Of a DNA stretch of 64,000 nt, positions 40,067-49,623 are shown piece by piece. The DNA is from Methylobacter tundripaludum SV96. GTDB taxonomy: Bacteria > Pseudomonadota > Gammaproteobacteria > Methylococcales > Methylomonadaceae. The notes under the pieces are model-generated. The model was not told where the DNA came from, made no database searches, and saw only the letters and a list, made by a program, of their open reading frames with translations. Where the stretch lies: assembly GCF_000190755.2 (NCBI RefSeq), contig NZ_JH109152.1, positions 620,001-684,000 on the forward strand, written 5' to 3'. The first letter of the stretch is position 1, and each line of letters begins with the position of its first letter. The translations under genes were made by a program, and so were the position numbers.

Positions 40067-42745
40067 ATGACCAATAGTTTAATCTCAAAAATCACCGGAC
40101 AGAATGACATCGATCCAGCAGAAACCAGGGAGTGGATGGAAGCGCTGCAAGCCGTGTTGGAACACGACGGCAGTGAGCGAGTACACTTCCTGATCGAACG
40201 GTTGGTTGAGGTCACCCGGCATGCCGGATTCGATATCCCTTTCAGCGCCAATACCGCCTATATCAATACTATTCCCGTTGATCAACAGGCGCAGTTTCCC
40301 GGTGACATCGATATAGAGCACCGTATTCGCGCTTATGTGCGCTGGAATGCGATGATGATGGTGTTAAGGGCGAATAAGCACACTAATGTCGGCGGACACA
40401 TTGCCAGTTTTGCTTCGGCGGCTACTTTATATGACGTGGGTTATAACCATTTCTGGCATGCGGCTTCCGATCAGCATGACGGCGATCTGATTTATACTCA
40501 AGGCCACTTAACGCCGGGTGATTATGCCCGCGCGTTTTTGCTGGGACGATTGACGCTGGAACAGATGGATAACTTTCGCCAGGAAGTGAACGGCAATGGC
40601 TTGCCGTCTTATCCCCATCCCTGGCTGATGCCGGATTTCTGGCAGTTCCCGACCGTTTCCATGGGTCTTGGGCCGATTATGGCCATTTACCAAGCGCGTT
40701 TTATGCGCTATTTACAGGATCGGGGATTTGCCGATACTTCAGAACGTAAGGTTTGGAGTTTTCTCGGTGACGGCGAAACTGACGAGCCCGAATCCTTGGG
40801 CGCGATCGGCATGGCCGGACGGGAAAAACTCGACAATCTTATTTTTGTGATCAACTGCAATCTGCAACGCCTCGACGGACCGGTGCGCGGCAACGGCAAG
40901 ATTATTCAGGAACTGGAAAGCGAGTTCCGCGGCGCCGGTTGGAATGTGATCAAGCTGGTTTGGGGGCAGCGCTGGGATGCGTTGCTGGCTCGCGATAAAG
41001 ACGGGCTGTTGGCGGCTCGTATGATGTCCTGTGTCGACGGCGATTATCAAACGTTTAAAGCTAAAGACGGCGCTTATGTGCGCGAACATTTCTTTAATAC
41101 CCCTGAATTGAAAGCGATGGTTTCCGATTGGTCGGATCGCGACATCTATGAACTTAATCGCGGCGGACATGATTCGGTTAAGGTTTTTGCCGCTTTCCAT
41201 GCAGCGGTGCATCATCAGGGGCAACCCACCGTTATTCTGGCTAAAACCATTAAAGGTTACGGCATGGGCGAATCGGGAGAAGCCCAGAATATCTCTCATC
41301 AACAGAAAAAAATGAGTCCCAGTTCATTGAGCAACTTTCGCAGTCGTTATGCGTTGCCGGTGACTGATGAAGAACTGAACAACCTGCCTTATCTCAGCTT
41401 TCCCGAAGGTTCGAAAGAACTGGCCTACATGAAGAAGCGCCGTAGCGAACTGGGCGGCCATTTGCCCTCCAGAAGGGCCAAATCTTATGCGTTGGATGTG
41501 CCGGTATTGAGCGATTTCAAACCATTGCTGGAAGCCAGCGGCGAAGGTCGGGAAATTTCCACCACCATGGCTTTTGTGCGCCTGCTTAACATTCTGACTA
41601 AAGACAGTAATATCGGCAAACGCATCGTGCCGATCGTTCCCGACGAATCGAGAACTTTCGGTATGGAAGGCATGTTCCGGCAACTGGGCATCTGGTCGCA
41701 GGTTGGGCAGTTGTATACCCCGCAAGATGCCGATCAGCTGATGTTCTACAAGGAAGATAAACACGGTCAAGTCATGCAGGAAGGCATCAATGAAGCGGGC
41801 GGATTGTGCGACTGGATTGCGGCGGGTACCTCGTATTCAACCCATAACGTGCCGATGATCCCGTTTTTTATTTACTACTCGATGTTCGGTTTCCAACGGG
41901 TTGGCGATTTAATCTGGGCGGCTGCCGATCAACGCACCCGCGGCTTTTTAATGGGCGGCACGGCGGGCAGAACCACGCTGAATGGCGAAGGTCTGCAACA
42001 TGAAGACGGACACAGCCATTTGATGTCGGCCACCGTACCTAACTGCGTGTCCTACGATCCGACTTATGCCTATGAACTGGCGGTGATCATTCAAGACGGT
42101 TTGCGACGCATGTATGTCGAGCAGGAAGATGTGTTCTATTACATCACCGTGATGAACGAAAATTATGCCCATCCTGCGATGCCTAAAGGCGCAGAGCTGG
42201 ACATACTCAAAGGCATGTACAGCTTCAAGAAAGGCGCTAAAAAGAAAGTGCCGCGCGTGCAGTTATTGGGCTCAGGAACGATTTTCCGTGAAGTCGAAGC
42301 GGCTGCCGAATTGCTGCGCAACGACTGGGGCGTTGAAGCCGATCTATGGAGCTGCACCAGCTTTACCGAATTGGCCAGAAACGGTCAATTCTGCGAGCGC
42401 TGGAATCGTCTGCATCCTACCGAAACGCCCAAGAAGCCGCATGTCACGCATTGTCTTGCCGATGCGCAAGGCCCGGTGATCGCCGCCAGCGATTACACCC
42501 GCGCTTTTGCCGAACAGATTCGCGGTCTTATTGCCGCCCCTTATACGGTACTGGGTACCGACGGTTTCGGCCGTTCCGATACGCGCGAAAATCTGCGCCG
42601 GTTTTTTGAGGTAGACCGCTATCATGTCACGATTGCAGCGCTAAAGAGCTTGGCAGACTTGGGGCAATTCGATGCCGCCAAAGTGGATGTGGCTATTGCC
42701 AAATACGGTATAAACCCTGATGTAACCGCTCCCTGGCTAATTTAA
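40067..42745 (+). CDS. aceE: Pyruvate dehydrogenase E1 component, homodimeric
   Basis: 892 residues. Decarboxylates pyruvate with thiamine diphosphate and acetylates the lipoyl group of E2. The ThDP motif GDGETDEPESLGAIGMAG and the NLQRLDGPVRGN loop identify the AceE type rather than the E1 alpha/beta type. Other conserved parts are HANVGGH-like NVGGHIASFASAATLYDVGY and GEGLQHEDGHS. AGGA precedes the ATG. The aceF gene follows after 16 bases and lpdA lies beyond a repeat-containing gap. Length and motifs are normal. Confidence 0.96.
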   Translation: MTNSLISKITGQNDIDPAETREWMEALQAVLEHDGSERVHFLIERLVEVTRHAGFDIPFSANTAYINTIPVDQQAQFPGDIDIEHRIRAYVRWNAMMMVLRANKHTNVGGHIASFASAATLYDVGYNHFWHAASDQHDGDLIYTQGHLTPGDYARAFLLGRLTLEQMDNFRQEVNGNGLPSYPHPWLMPDFWQFPTVSMGLGPIMAIYQARFMRYLQDRGFADTSERKVWSFLGDGETDEPESLGAIGMAGREKLDNLIFVINCNLQRLDGPVRGNGKIIQELESEFRGAGWNVIKLVWGQRWDALLARDKDGLLAARMMSCVDGDYQTFKAKDGAYVREHFFNTPELKAMVSDWSDRDIYELNRGGHDSVKVFAAFHAAVHHQGQPTVILAKTIKGYGMGESGEAQNISHQQKKMSPSSLSNFRSRYALPVTDEELNNLPYLSFPEGSKELAYMKKRRSELGGHLPSRRAKSYALDVPVLSDFKPLLEASGEGREISTTMAFVRLLNILTKDSNIGKRIVPIVPDESRTFGMEGMFRQLGIWSQVGQLYTPQDADQLMFYKEDKHGQVMQEGINEAGGLCDWIAAGTSYSTHNVPMIPFFIYYSMFGFQRVGDLIWAAADQRTRGFLMGGTAGRTTLNGEGLQHEDGHSHLMSATVPNCVSYDPTYAYELAVIIQDGLRRMYVEQEDVFYYITVMNENYAHPAMPKGAELDILKGMYSFKKGAKKKVPRVQLLGSGTIFREVEAAAELLRNDWGVEADLWSCTSFTELARNGQFCERWNRLHPTETPKKPHVTHCLADAQGPVIAASDYTRAFAEQIRGLIAAPYTVLGTDGFGRSDTRENLRRFFEVDRYHVTIAALKSLADLGQFDAAKVDVAIAKYGINPDVTAPWLI

Positions 42746-42761
42746 CGGAAGGAATTGAAGA

Positions 42762-44048
42762 ATGGCTGCTCTAATTGAAATTAAGGTTCCTGATGTCGGC
42801 AATGTCGCGGATATTGATGTGGTCGACGTATTGGTTAAACCGGGCGATCAGATAAAACTGGAACAAACACTGGCTGTGCTTGAAACTGACAAAGCCAGCA
42901 TGGATTTACCCTCCAGCGCGGCGGGTACGGTGCAGGAAGTGTTTATCAAGCCCGGCGATAAAGTCTCTGAAGGGACGTTGATTGCGACGGTATTGGCAAG
43001 TGCCGAAGAGAACAGTGTTGCAAAACCGGAACAGCCGCTACAGGAAGCAGTTGCACCTGCACCTGCACCGGTGGCTCCCGTCAGTGAGCCGGTCGTTATT
43101 AAGCCTGAACCATTGCCGGAAACCGTGACTGGCGGCAGTGTTTCTAGCGCAGCAGCCCACGCCACACCGGCTGTCCGGCTTTTCGCCCGCGAGCTGGGCG
43201 TTGATATACACAAAATAACAACCGGCGGCGGTCGCAAGGGACGCATCTTAAAAGACGATGTGAAAAACTTCGTCAAGAAGGTAATGGCTGAAGGCACAGC
43301 CCAAAGCGGTACCGGAATCCCGTCCATGCCGAGCGTCGATTTCTCCCAATTCGGCGATATAGAAGAGCAGAAGCTCAGCAAAATTAAGCGACTGACCGGA
43401 CAAAACCTGAGCCGCGTGTGGCTGAACCTGCCGATGGTCACTTACCATGACGAAGCGGACATCACCGAAATGGAAGCGTTTCGCGTTGCATTGAATGCCG
43501 AAAAATCCAAGGATGACGTCAAAATAACCGGCCTGGTGTTTATCATCAAGGCGCTGGTTTCTGCGATGGAACAGTTCCCGCAATTCAACGCGTCGCTGTC
43601 TGCCGATGGCGAAAAACTGATATTGAAGAAATATTTCAATATCGGTATCGCGGTCGATACGCCCAATGGATTAGTGGTGCCGGTGCTGCGCGATGTGAAC
43701 CGTAAGGGCATCAACGAATTAACCGCCGAACTGGCTGAAAAAAGCAACAAAGCCCGTCTGGGCAAGTTGATGCCTGCCGATATGCAAGGCGGTTGCATCA
43801 CTATTTCCAGTCTCGGCGGTATCGGCGGCACGGCGTTCACTCCGATCGTCAATGCTCCCGAAGTGGCCATATTCGGCGTTACCCGAGCTAAAATGCAGCC
43901 GGTCTGGAACGGCAAGGAGTTTATGCCGCGCCTGATGTTACCGCTCGATCTGACCTATGATCATCGGGTGATTGACGGTGTAGAAGGTGCGCGTTTCATG
44001 GCTGCCATCAAACAGTATTTGGGCGATATTCGCAGGTTGTTACTTTAA
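42762..44048 (+). CDS. aceF: Dihydrolipoyl acetyltransferase (E2), one lipoyl domain
   Basis: 428 residues. A single lipoyl domain (residues 1-78, lipoylated Lys in ETDKASMDLPSS), an Ala/Pro-rich linker, the peripheral subunit-binding domain (about 133-170, PAVRLFARELGVDIHKITTG) and the acyltransferase core with the active-site His in TYDHRVIDGVEG. The E. coli enzyme has three lipoyl domains; a single one is common in other groups. AAGGAA precedes the ATG. It transfers acetyl groups to CoA and forms the core of the complex. Confidence 0.95.
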   Translation: MAALIEIKVPDVGNVADIDVVDVLVKPGDQIKLEQTLAVLETDKASMDLPSSAAGTVQEVFIKPGDKVSEGTLIATVLASAEENSVAKPEQPLQEAVAPAPAPVAPVSEPVVIKPEPLPETVTGGSVSSAAAHATPAVRLFARELGVDIHKITTGGGRKGRILKDDVKNFVKKVMAEGTAQSGTGIPSMPSVDFSQFGDIEEQKLSKIKRLTGQNLSRVWLNLPMVTYHDEADITEMEAFRVALNAEKSKDDVKITGLVFIIKALVSAMEQFPQFNASLSADGEKLILKKYFNIGIAVDTPNGLVVPVLRDVNRKGINELTAELAEKSNKARLGKLMPADMQGGCITISSLGGIGGTAFTPIVNAPEVAIFGVTRAKMQPVWNGKEFMPRLMLPLDLTYDHRVIDGVEGARFMAAIKQYLGDIRRLLL

Positions 44049-44056
44049 AAAAGTAC

Positions 44057-44125
44057 AACTGCATGGATGCAGGAGATAGAGCACCAACAGTAGGCGCTTT
44101 AGGCGACGCAGGAGCAGTTGCCGAG
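44057..44125 (+). repeat. Dispersed CTGCATGGATGCAGGAG repeat, copy 4
   Basis: Starts 9 bases after the aceF stop; matches the other copies at both ends, with an internal extra segment (CACCAACAGTAGGCG...). It separates lpdA from aceF. Confidence 0.75.
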
Positions 44126-44270
44126 AACGCTGATGACGCTGATAATTATGATTTGATAAGGTTTTTCTTGATCACTCTGTGTTCATCATATCCATCTGTG
44201 TCATTTGCGTTCCGTTATATTTGATCGTACAGAGTAGTTACTTAACTTTACTTTAATCAGGAAGAATAAT

Positions 44271-45704
44271 ATGGACGCTAATCCAGCGATTAACGAGTCT
44301 ACGATACATGCCGAAGTTCTGGTATTGGGCGGCGGCCCCGGCGGTTATACGGCGGCATTCCGCGCTGCCGATTTAGGCAAGCAAGTGGTATTGGTCGAAC
44401 GCTATCCGGCTCTTGGCGGGGTGTGTCTTAATGTCGGCTGTATTCCGTCCAAGGCTCTGCTGCATGTCGCACAGATTATTCACGAAGTCGATGAATTCGA
44501 ACAACACGGCCTCAATTACGGCAAACCCACTCTTGATATAGATAAAGTTCGAGCTTGGAAAGAAAGCGTCAGCAATTCACTGGTTGATGGGCTTGCCCGT
44601 TTAGTAAAGCAACGCAAAATAACCTTGATCCAAGGTACCGGACAATTTACTTCGGAGCGCATGGTCGAGGTGAAAACCGAAACAGGCATACAGAACGTCA
44701 GCTTTGATCAGGCGATTATTGCTGCCGGATCGCATCCTACCAAAATCCCGGTTTTTCCGAATGACGACCCGCGTTTATGGGATTCGACCGACGCGCTGCA
44801 ATTAAAAGAAATTCCCAAGAAGCTGTTGATCGTCGGCGGCGGTATTATCGGCCTGGAAATGGCCACGGTTTACCATGCGTTTGGCTCGGAAATCAGCGTG
44901 GTCGAACTGATGGATCAGATCATTCCGGGTTGCGATAACGACTTGGTTACCCCTTTGTACCGGCGTATTAAAAAGCAGTATAAAAATATCTGGCTGGAAA
45001 CGCGGGTTACCTCCATTGAAAAGCATGAAGACGGCTTGAAAGTTTCCTTCGAAGGTAAAAGTGCGCCGGAGTCGGCCCTATTCGATGCGGTTTTGGTCGC
45101 CGTAGGACGTAAACCTAACGGTAAGTTGATCGGTGCTGAGCTGGCAGGCGTTAATGTCGATGAGCTTGGTTTTATTGCTGCCGATAAGCAGCAGCGCACC
45201 AACGTTCCGCATATCTTTGCCATTGGCGATATAGCCGGAAACCCGATGTTGGCTCATAAGGCTTCTCACGAAGGCAAAGTTGCCGCCGAAGTTGCGTCCG
45301 GCTTGAAAGCGGGCTTTGATGCCTTAACCATTCCAGCTGTTGCCTATACCGATCCTGAAGTAACCTGGATGGGTTTGACTGAAAATCAGGCCAAGCAACA
45401 GGGCATAGACTATGACAAAGCGGTTTTCCCTTGGGCGGCCAGCGGACGCTCATTAAGTCTGGGGCGCAAGGAAGGTTTGACAAAAATACTCTGTGAAAAG
45501 GAAACCGGCAGAATACTCGGTGCAGGCATGGTCGGTCCCAATGCGGGCGAGTTAATTTCCGAAGCGGTATTGGCTTTGGAAATGGGCGCCGATGCCGAGG
45601 ATATCGGTCTGACTGTCCACCCACATCCAATGTTATCGGAGACTTTCGCTTTCGCCGCGGAAATGATCACCGGTTCGATTACCGATCTTTATATTAAAAA
45701 ATAA
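44271..45704 (+). CDS. lpdA: Dihydrolipoyl dehydrogenase (E3)
   Basis: 477 residues. Reoxidises the lipoyl groups of the pyruvate and 2-oxoglutarate complexes. FAD motif VLGGGPGGYTAAF near residue 16, redox-active Cys pair in GGVCLNVGCIPSKAL, NAD motif IVGGGIIGLEMATVY near 185, and the C-terminal catalytic HPHPMLSE. The start is preceded by CAGGAAGAATA. It has a 222-base gap to aceF with a dispersed repeat, so it may have its own promoter. Length is normal. Confidence 0.96.
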   Translation: MDANPAINESTIHAEVLVLGGGPGGYTAAFRAADLGKQVVLVERYPALGGVCLNVGCIPSKALLHVAQIIHEVDEFEQHGLNYGKPTLDIDKVRAWKESVSNSLVDGLARLVKQRKITLIQGTGQFTSERMVEVKTETGIQNVSFDQAIIAAGSHPTKIPVFPNDDPRLWDSTDALQLKEIPKKLLIVGGGIIGLEMATVYHAFGSEISVVELMDQIIPGCDNDLVTPLYRRIKKQYKNIWLETRVTSIEKHEDGLKVSFEGKSAPESALFDAVLVAVGRKPNGKLIGAELAGVNVDELGFIAADKQQRTNVPHIFAIGDIAGNPMLAHKASHEGKVAAEVASGLKAGFDALTIPAVAYTDPEVTWMGLTENQAKQQGIDYDKAVFPWAASGRSLSLGRKEGLTKILCEKETGRILGAGMVGPNAGELISEAVLALEMGADAEDIGLTVHPHPMLSETFAFAAEMITGSITDLYIKK

Positions 45705-45721
45705 GGTTTAAAAGGATTAAT

Positions 45722-45759
45722 TGCACGCCTTGTCTACATGGAAGCAGGTAAGGCGTGCA
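45722..45759 (+). terminator. Hairpin after lpdA
   Basis: Stem TGCACGCCTT/AAGGCGTGCA, 17 bases after the stop. A weak T-rich tail follows. The rest of the gap to 46098 has no visible gene. Confidence 0.55.
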
Positions 45760-46098
45760 GACTCTTTAATATTGAATGTTGTCTTTAACAAACAATCAGA
45801 TTTAAAGGTCGATATAAGGCAGGATTTTCAGCGGCCTTGAGAAGTAAATAAATCCTTATCGGCTTTAGAACCCGTGTAAAATATTCTCCAAGCCTGCATC
45901 TTGTTGCTTAATTCTAAAAAAATATTGCCTTTCTTTGCTACCGAAGTTAAAAGTGCGATATTTTTTGGGTAAAAACGCCTTGCTTACATGACTGAGTATA
46001 AAGGGACATGAGCAGAAGTTTATATTATGAGCCGTACAAATTTTTAATCCCCAATCAAACATTATTTTTCTTAGTTCAGCGGAATACCGAGCACCTAA

Positions 46099-48729
46099 AT
46101 GAAAACCAAGATAGTCACTGTCATTGCACTCGCTCTAATCGTCTTTATTAACTTCAGTATTTGGAGTTATGTTAACAATCCTTTGCAATTGCAACCTTGG
46201 ACCAAAACCACTATGGGCGTCACTTTCGACCCCATGAGAAAGCAGGATACACAAAAAAGCGATACCTTTCCCAGCGAAGCCGATATTGACCATGACTTGG
46301 GCTTGCTTGAGAATAAAGTTCACGCCGTTCGTACCTACAGTGTGCTTAAAGGGCTGGATAAGATTCCTGAGTTGGCCGCCAAGCATAATTTGAATACCAC
46401 GGTGGGCGCCTGGATTGATAGCAATCTTGAAAAGAACCGACAAGAAATAGAAACCTTAATCAATGTCAGTCGGCAGAATAATCCTAATATCGTTCGCGTT
46501 ATGGTGGGCAACGAGGTTTTACTTCGTGGCGACATGACCGCAGAACAGCTGATCGAATATATCCGCGAAGTAAAGCGAAACACATGGCGGCCGGTGAGTA
46601 CCTCCGAAACATGGGATATATGGATTAAACATCCTGAGCTTGTTGCGGAAGTCGATTTTATAGCGGTGCATATTCTGCCTTATTGGGAAGGTATTGCCGC
46701 CGAAGATGCGGTTGATTATGTTTTTGACCGTTACCATGACGTGCAAAAAGCGTATCCGAATAAACCTATCGTCATTACCGAGGTCGGCTGGCCTTCAGAC
46801 GGACAACCTTTCAAGCATGCGACTGCATCGGTATCCAATCAGGCAAAGTTTCTGCGCGAATTCCTTAACCGGGCTGATGCCGAAAAAGTCACTTATTACA
46901 TTGTAGAGGCGTTTGATCAACCCTGGAAAATGTCTTTGGAAGGCTCTGCGGGCGCTTATTGGGGTATTTTTAATGCGGACCGGCAGCCTAAATATCCTAT
47001 GGACAGCGATGTTATTGCTATGCCTAACTGGGAACATTGGGCAACCGGCGCGGCTGTTTTCAGCGTCGTGTTGATGGGGCTGTTTTTATTTACCCGCAGC
47101 AGTATGAAACTGCCAGGTTTGTTGTTTTTCGGCTTGATTGCCAATCTTGCTGCATCGACGATATTCTGGTCGGTGTCGATTGGCGCCCAGCAATACCAAA
47201 CCAATCTTTCCATGGTCTTTTGGGGCATCCTGATATTGATGCAGGTCATGGCGGCAGTCATCCTATTGATAGAAACCCTGGAAATAGCGGAAGTCATCTG
47301 GCACCGAAAAACGGCCAGAACTTTTCAGCCGCTTAAGCCATCTCCTGAGTTTAAATATCCCAAGGTCTCTTTGCATTTGCCGATCCATAACGAGCCGCCC
47401 GATATGGTGCGCATGACGCTGGAGGCTTTGGACAGGGTGGATTATCCCAATCTGGAAGTGCTGGTGATGGACAACAACACCAAGGATCCGGCGGTTTGGG
47501 AACCGGTGAAAGTTGATTGCGAACGGTTGGGGCCGAAGTTCAGGTTCTTCCATTTGGATAACTGGCCGGGCTTTAAGGCCGGTGCGATCAATCATGCCCT
47601 TGAGCAAACGGCTCCCGATGCGGAGATTATCGCTGTGATCGACAGCGATTATATCCTGTCGCCTGACTGGCTTAACGCTATGGTGCCTTATTTCGACAAT
47701 GAAAATGTCGGTTTTATCCAATCGCCCCAGGATTATCGCGACCGCGACCAGAGCGCTTTTAAGTCTTTTTGTTACTGGGAATATGCCGGGTTTTTCAATA
47801 TCGGCATGGTGCAAAGAAACGAATACAACGCTATTATTCAGCATGGCACCATGACCATGATCAGAAAGTCTGCGTTGCTGGAAGTAGGCAAATGGTCGGA
47901 ATGGTGTATTTGTGAAGACAGTGAGTTAGGTCTGCGTCTGTATGAAGCGGGCTATGATTCGGTTTACGTTAAGGATTCATTTGGCAAAGGCGTTATGCCC
48001 GATACCATGTCCGGCTACATGACCCAACGCTATCGCTGGGTTTATGGCGCTATGCAAATCATTAAGGCGCATTGGCGCAGCTTTTTACCCTCTAAAAATC
48101 CTGTACTGACACCGGCCCAGAAGTATTATTTTATTGCCGGATGGCTACCGTGGTTTTCGGATGCGCTGGCGCTGTTATTTACCATTACCAGTTTGATCCT
48201 GACTGCCGTGATTCTTTACGATCCGATACACAGCGAACTTCCGGCCAATGCCTTTTTGTTGCCGACCGTTGGGATATTCAGTTTTAAGATCATCCGGGGC
48301 TTGTGGCTATATCAGGCCCGTGTACCATGTTCCATTTGGCAATCATTGGGTGCATCACTGTCAGGATTGGCTTTAACTCATACGGTTGCCAAGGGTACCG
48401 TGCAGGGTTTGTTTACGTCGGGCAAGCCGTTTATGCGCACTCCGAAGTTTGAACAACACAGCGCTTTATTCGTCGGCTTGGTCACCATACGGCAGGAATT
48501 GCTATTGTTGATATTGTTGAGTACGGCTATTGGTATGATGGCTTCCTTGGAGCATTTTGACAATTTTAGCGGCAAATTATGGATAGCGATTCTTTCGGTA
48601 CAAGCAGTCCCTTATGTGGCGGCTTTGTTGACATTATTGATCAGTATTGCACCGGACTATAAGTCCTACAATCCCGAGTTGGTTGTCGAAGAAACAGCGG
48701 CTAACTCTAAGTCAAAGAAGAAAAAGTAG
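46099..48729 (+). CDS. GH17-GT2 fusion, NdvB-like beta-glucan synthase
   Basis: 876 residues. An N-terminal membrane helix, then a periplasmic GH17 domain (about 35-300) with the acid Glu in VGNEVLLRG and the nucleophile Glu in ITEVGWPSDG. Two membrane segments precede a cytosolic GT2 domain (about 415-650) with DSDYILSP, EDSELGLRL and QRYRW. More membrane helices follow and the C-terminus is Lys-rich. This is the layout of NdvB in Pseudomonas aeruginosa, which makes beta-glucans linked to biofilm antibiotic tolerance. The role here is inferred. No Shine-Dalgarno stands out before the ATG. Confidence 0.9.
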   Translation: MKTKIVTVIALALIVFINFSIWSYVNNPLQLQPWTKTTMGVTFDPMRKQDTQKSDTFPSEADIDHDLGLLENKVHAVRTYSVLKGLDKIPELAAKHNLNTTVGAWIDSNLEKNRQEIETLINVSRQNNPNIVRVMVGNEVLLRGDMTAEQLIEYIREVKRNTWRPVSTSETWDIWIKHPELVAEVDFIAVHILPYWEGIAAEDAVDYVFDRYHDVQKAYPNKPIVITEVGWPSDGQPFKHATASVSNQAKFLREFLNRADAEKVTYYIVEAFDQPWKMSLEGSAGAYWGIFNADRQPKYPMDSDVIAMPNWEHWATGAAVFSVVLMGLFLFTRSSMKLPGLLFFGLIANLAASTIFWSVSIGAQQYQTNLSMVFWGILILMQVMAAVILLIETLEIAEVIWHRKTARTFQPLKPSPEFKYPKVSLHLPIHNEPPDMVRMTLEALDRVDYPNLEVLVMDNNTKDPAVWEPVKVDCERLGPKFRFFHLDNWPGFKAGAINHALEQTAPDAEIIAVIDSDYILSPDWLNAMVPYFDNENVGFIQSPQDYRDRDQSAFKSFCYWEYAGFFNIGMVQRNEYNAIIQHGTMTMIRKSALLEVGKWSEWCICEDSELGLRLYEAGYDSVYVKDSFGKGVMPDTMSGYMTQRYRWVYGAMQIIKAHWRSFLPSKNPVLTPAQKYYFIAGWLPWFSDALALLFTITSLILTAVILYDPIHSELPANAFLLPTVGIFSFKIIRGLWLYQARVPCSIWQSLGASLSGLALTHTVAKGTVQGLFTSGKPFMRTPKFEQHSALFVGLVTIRQELLLLILLSTAIGMMASLEHFDNFSGKLWIAILSVQAVPYVAALLTLLISIAPDYKSYNPELVVEETAANSKSKKKK

Positions 48730-48740
48730 GTAGGAGCAAG

Positions 48741-48766
48741 CCTGTTCTTGCACTAGCGAGAACAGG
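48741..48766 (+). terminator. Hairpin after the glucan synthase gene
   Basis: Stem CCTGTTCTTGC/GCGAGAACAGG with one G-T pair, 12 bases after the stop. Confidence 0.5.
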
Positions 48767-48967
48767 TGTTTCCGGCACAATACTTGCCATCCGGCTTGTC
48801 GGAAATCCCCACCTTGGCGCGTTTTGAACGCGGTCTACGCTAGCTACATATCGGTGGGACATCCCATTGTCAGCTTCAATACTTATTTATCCCTGTTGGA
48901 TATATTCATTACTTAGCGTTTCTTCGTGGACAATTGGTTTTTGATTCCGAGCGTCGATAAAAACATC

Positions 48968-49621
48968 CTACGTTAAACAACTTTCATCATTATGCAGGGG
49001 ATTGTTGACCCGTGTGCTGATCGGGATAACCTGCATGTTGCGGTAGGCGTCGGCGGCTAAAAAATCAGCGATCGCGATAATTGCGGTTTTCTTGTCCAGC
49101 CAACGATTGTAATCATCGGGTGCAATAATAATCGGCATTCTGTTATGAATTGGCGCTATTTTGTCGTTGGCGACGGTAGTAATGATAGTGCATGAATAAA
49201 CCGTTTCCTGATCCTGTTCCCAGTGTTCCCATAAACCTCCAAAAGCGAACAAAGCATTATCCGGTTTGTGTATATGGTAGGGCTGTTTGCCGACGTCGAT
49301 GGATTGCCATTCGAAGAAACCGGTGGCGGGAATCAGGCAGCGTCGATGTTGGTAAGCTTTTTTAAACGACGGTTTTTCAGTCAGCGTTTCCGCCCTGGCA
49401 TTGATCAAGTGACTGGAAATTGTACGGTCCTTCGACCACGATGGAATTAATCCCCAGTGCAGATTAACGGCCCTGTTACTGCCGTCTTCCAGTTGTACTA
49501 TGGCGAGAATTTTTTGTCCTGGCGGAATGTTGTAGTCAGGATTGTGTACAGGTAAACTCAGCAATCTGAAATGATCCATAATCTGTTGCCCGGTTGCGAT
49601 CAAGTTATAACGTCCACACAT
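48968..49621 (-). CDS. SRAP domain protein (HMCES/YedK family)
   Basis: 217 residues beginning MCGRYNL; after Met removal the Cys at position 2 forms a thiazolidine crosslink with abasic DNA sites. Other conserved parts are the Asn in LINARAETLTEKPSF, the Glu in ATGFFEWQ, and the His in HNRMPIIIAPDDY. Length is normal for YedK. Its start codon is two bases away from that of the divergent PLP-enzyme gene, so each gene's Shine-Dalgarno and promoter overlap the other's coding start. Protects genome from abasic lesions in single-stranded DNA. Confidence 0.93.
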   Translation of the reverse strand: MCGRYNLIATGQQIMDHFRLLSLPVHNPDYNIPPGQKILAIVQLEDGSNRAVNLHWGLIPSWSKDRTISSHLINARAETLTEKPSFKKAYQHRRCLIPATGFFEWQSIDVGKQPYHIHKPDNALFAFGGLWEHWEQDQETVYSCTIITTVANDKIAPIHNRMPIIIAPDDYNRWLDKKTAIIAIADFLAADAYRNMQVIPISTRVNNPLHNDESCLT

Positions 49622-49623
49622 AC

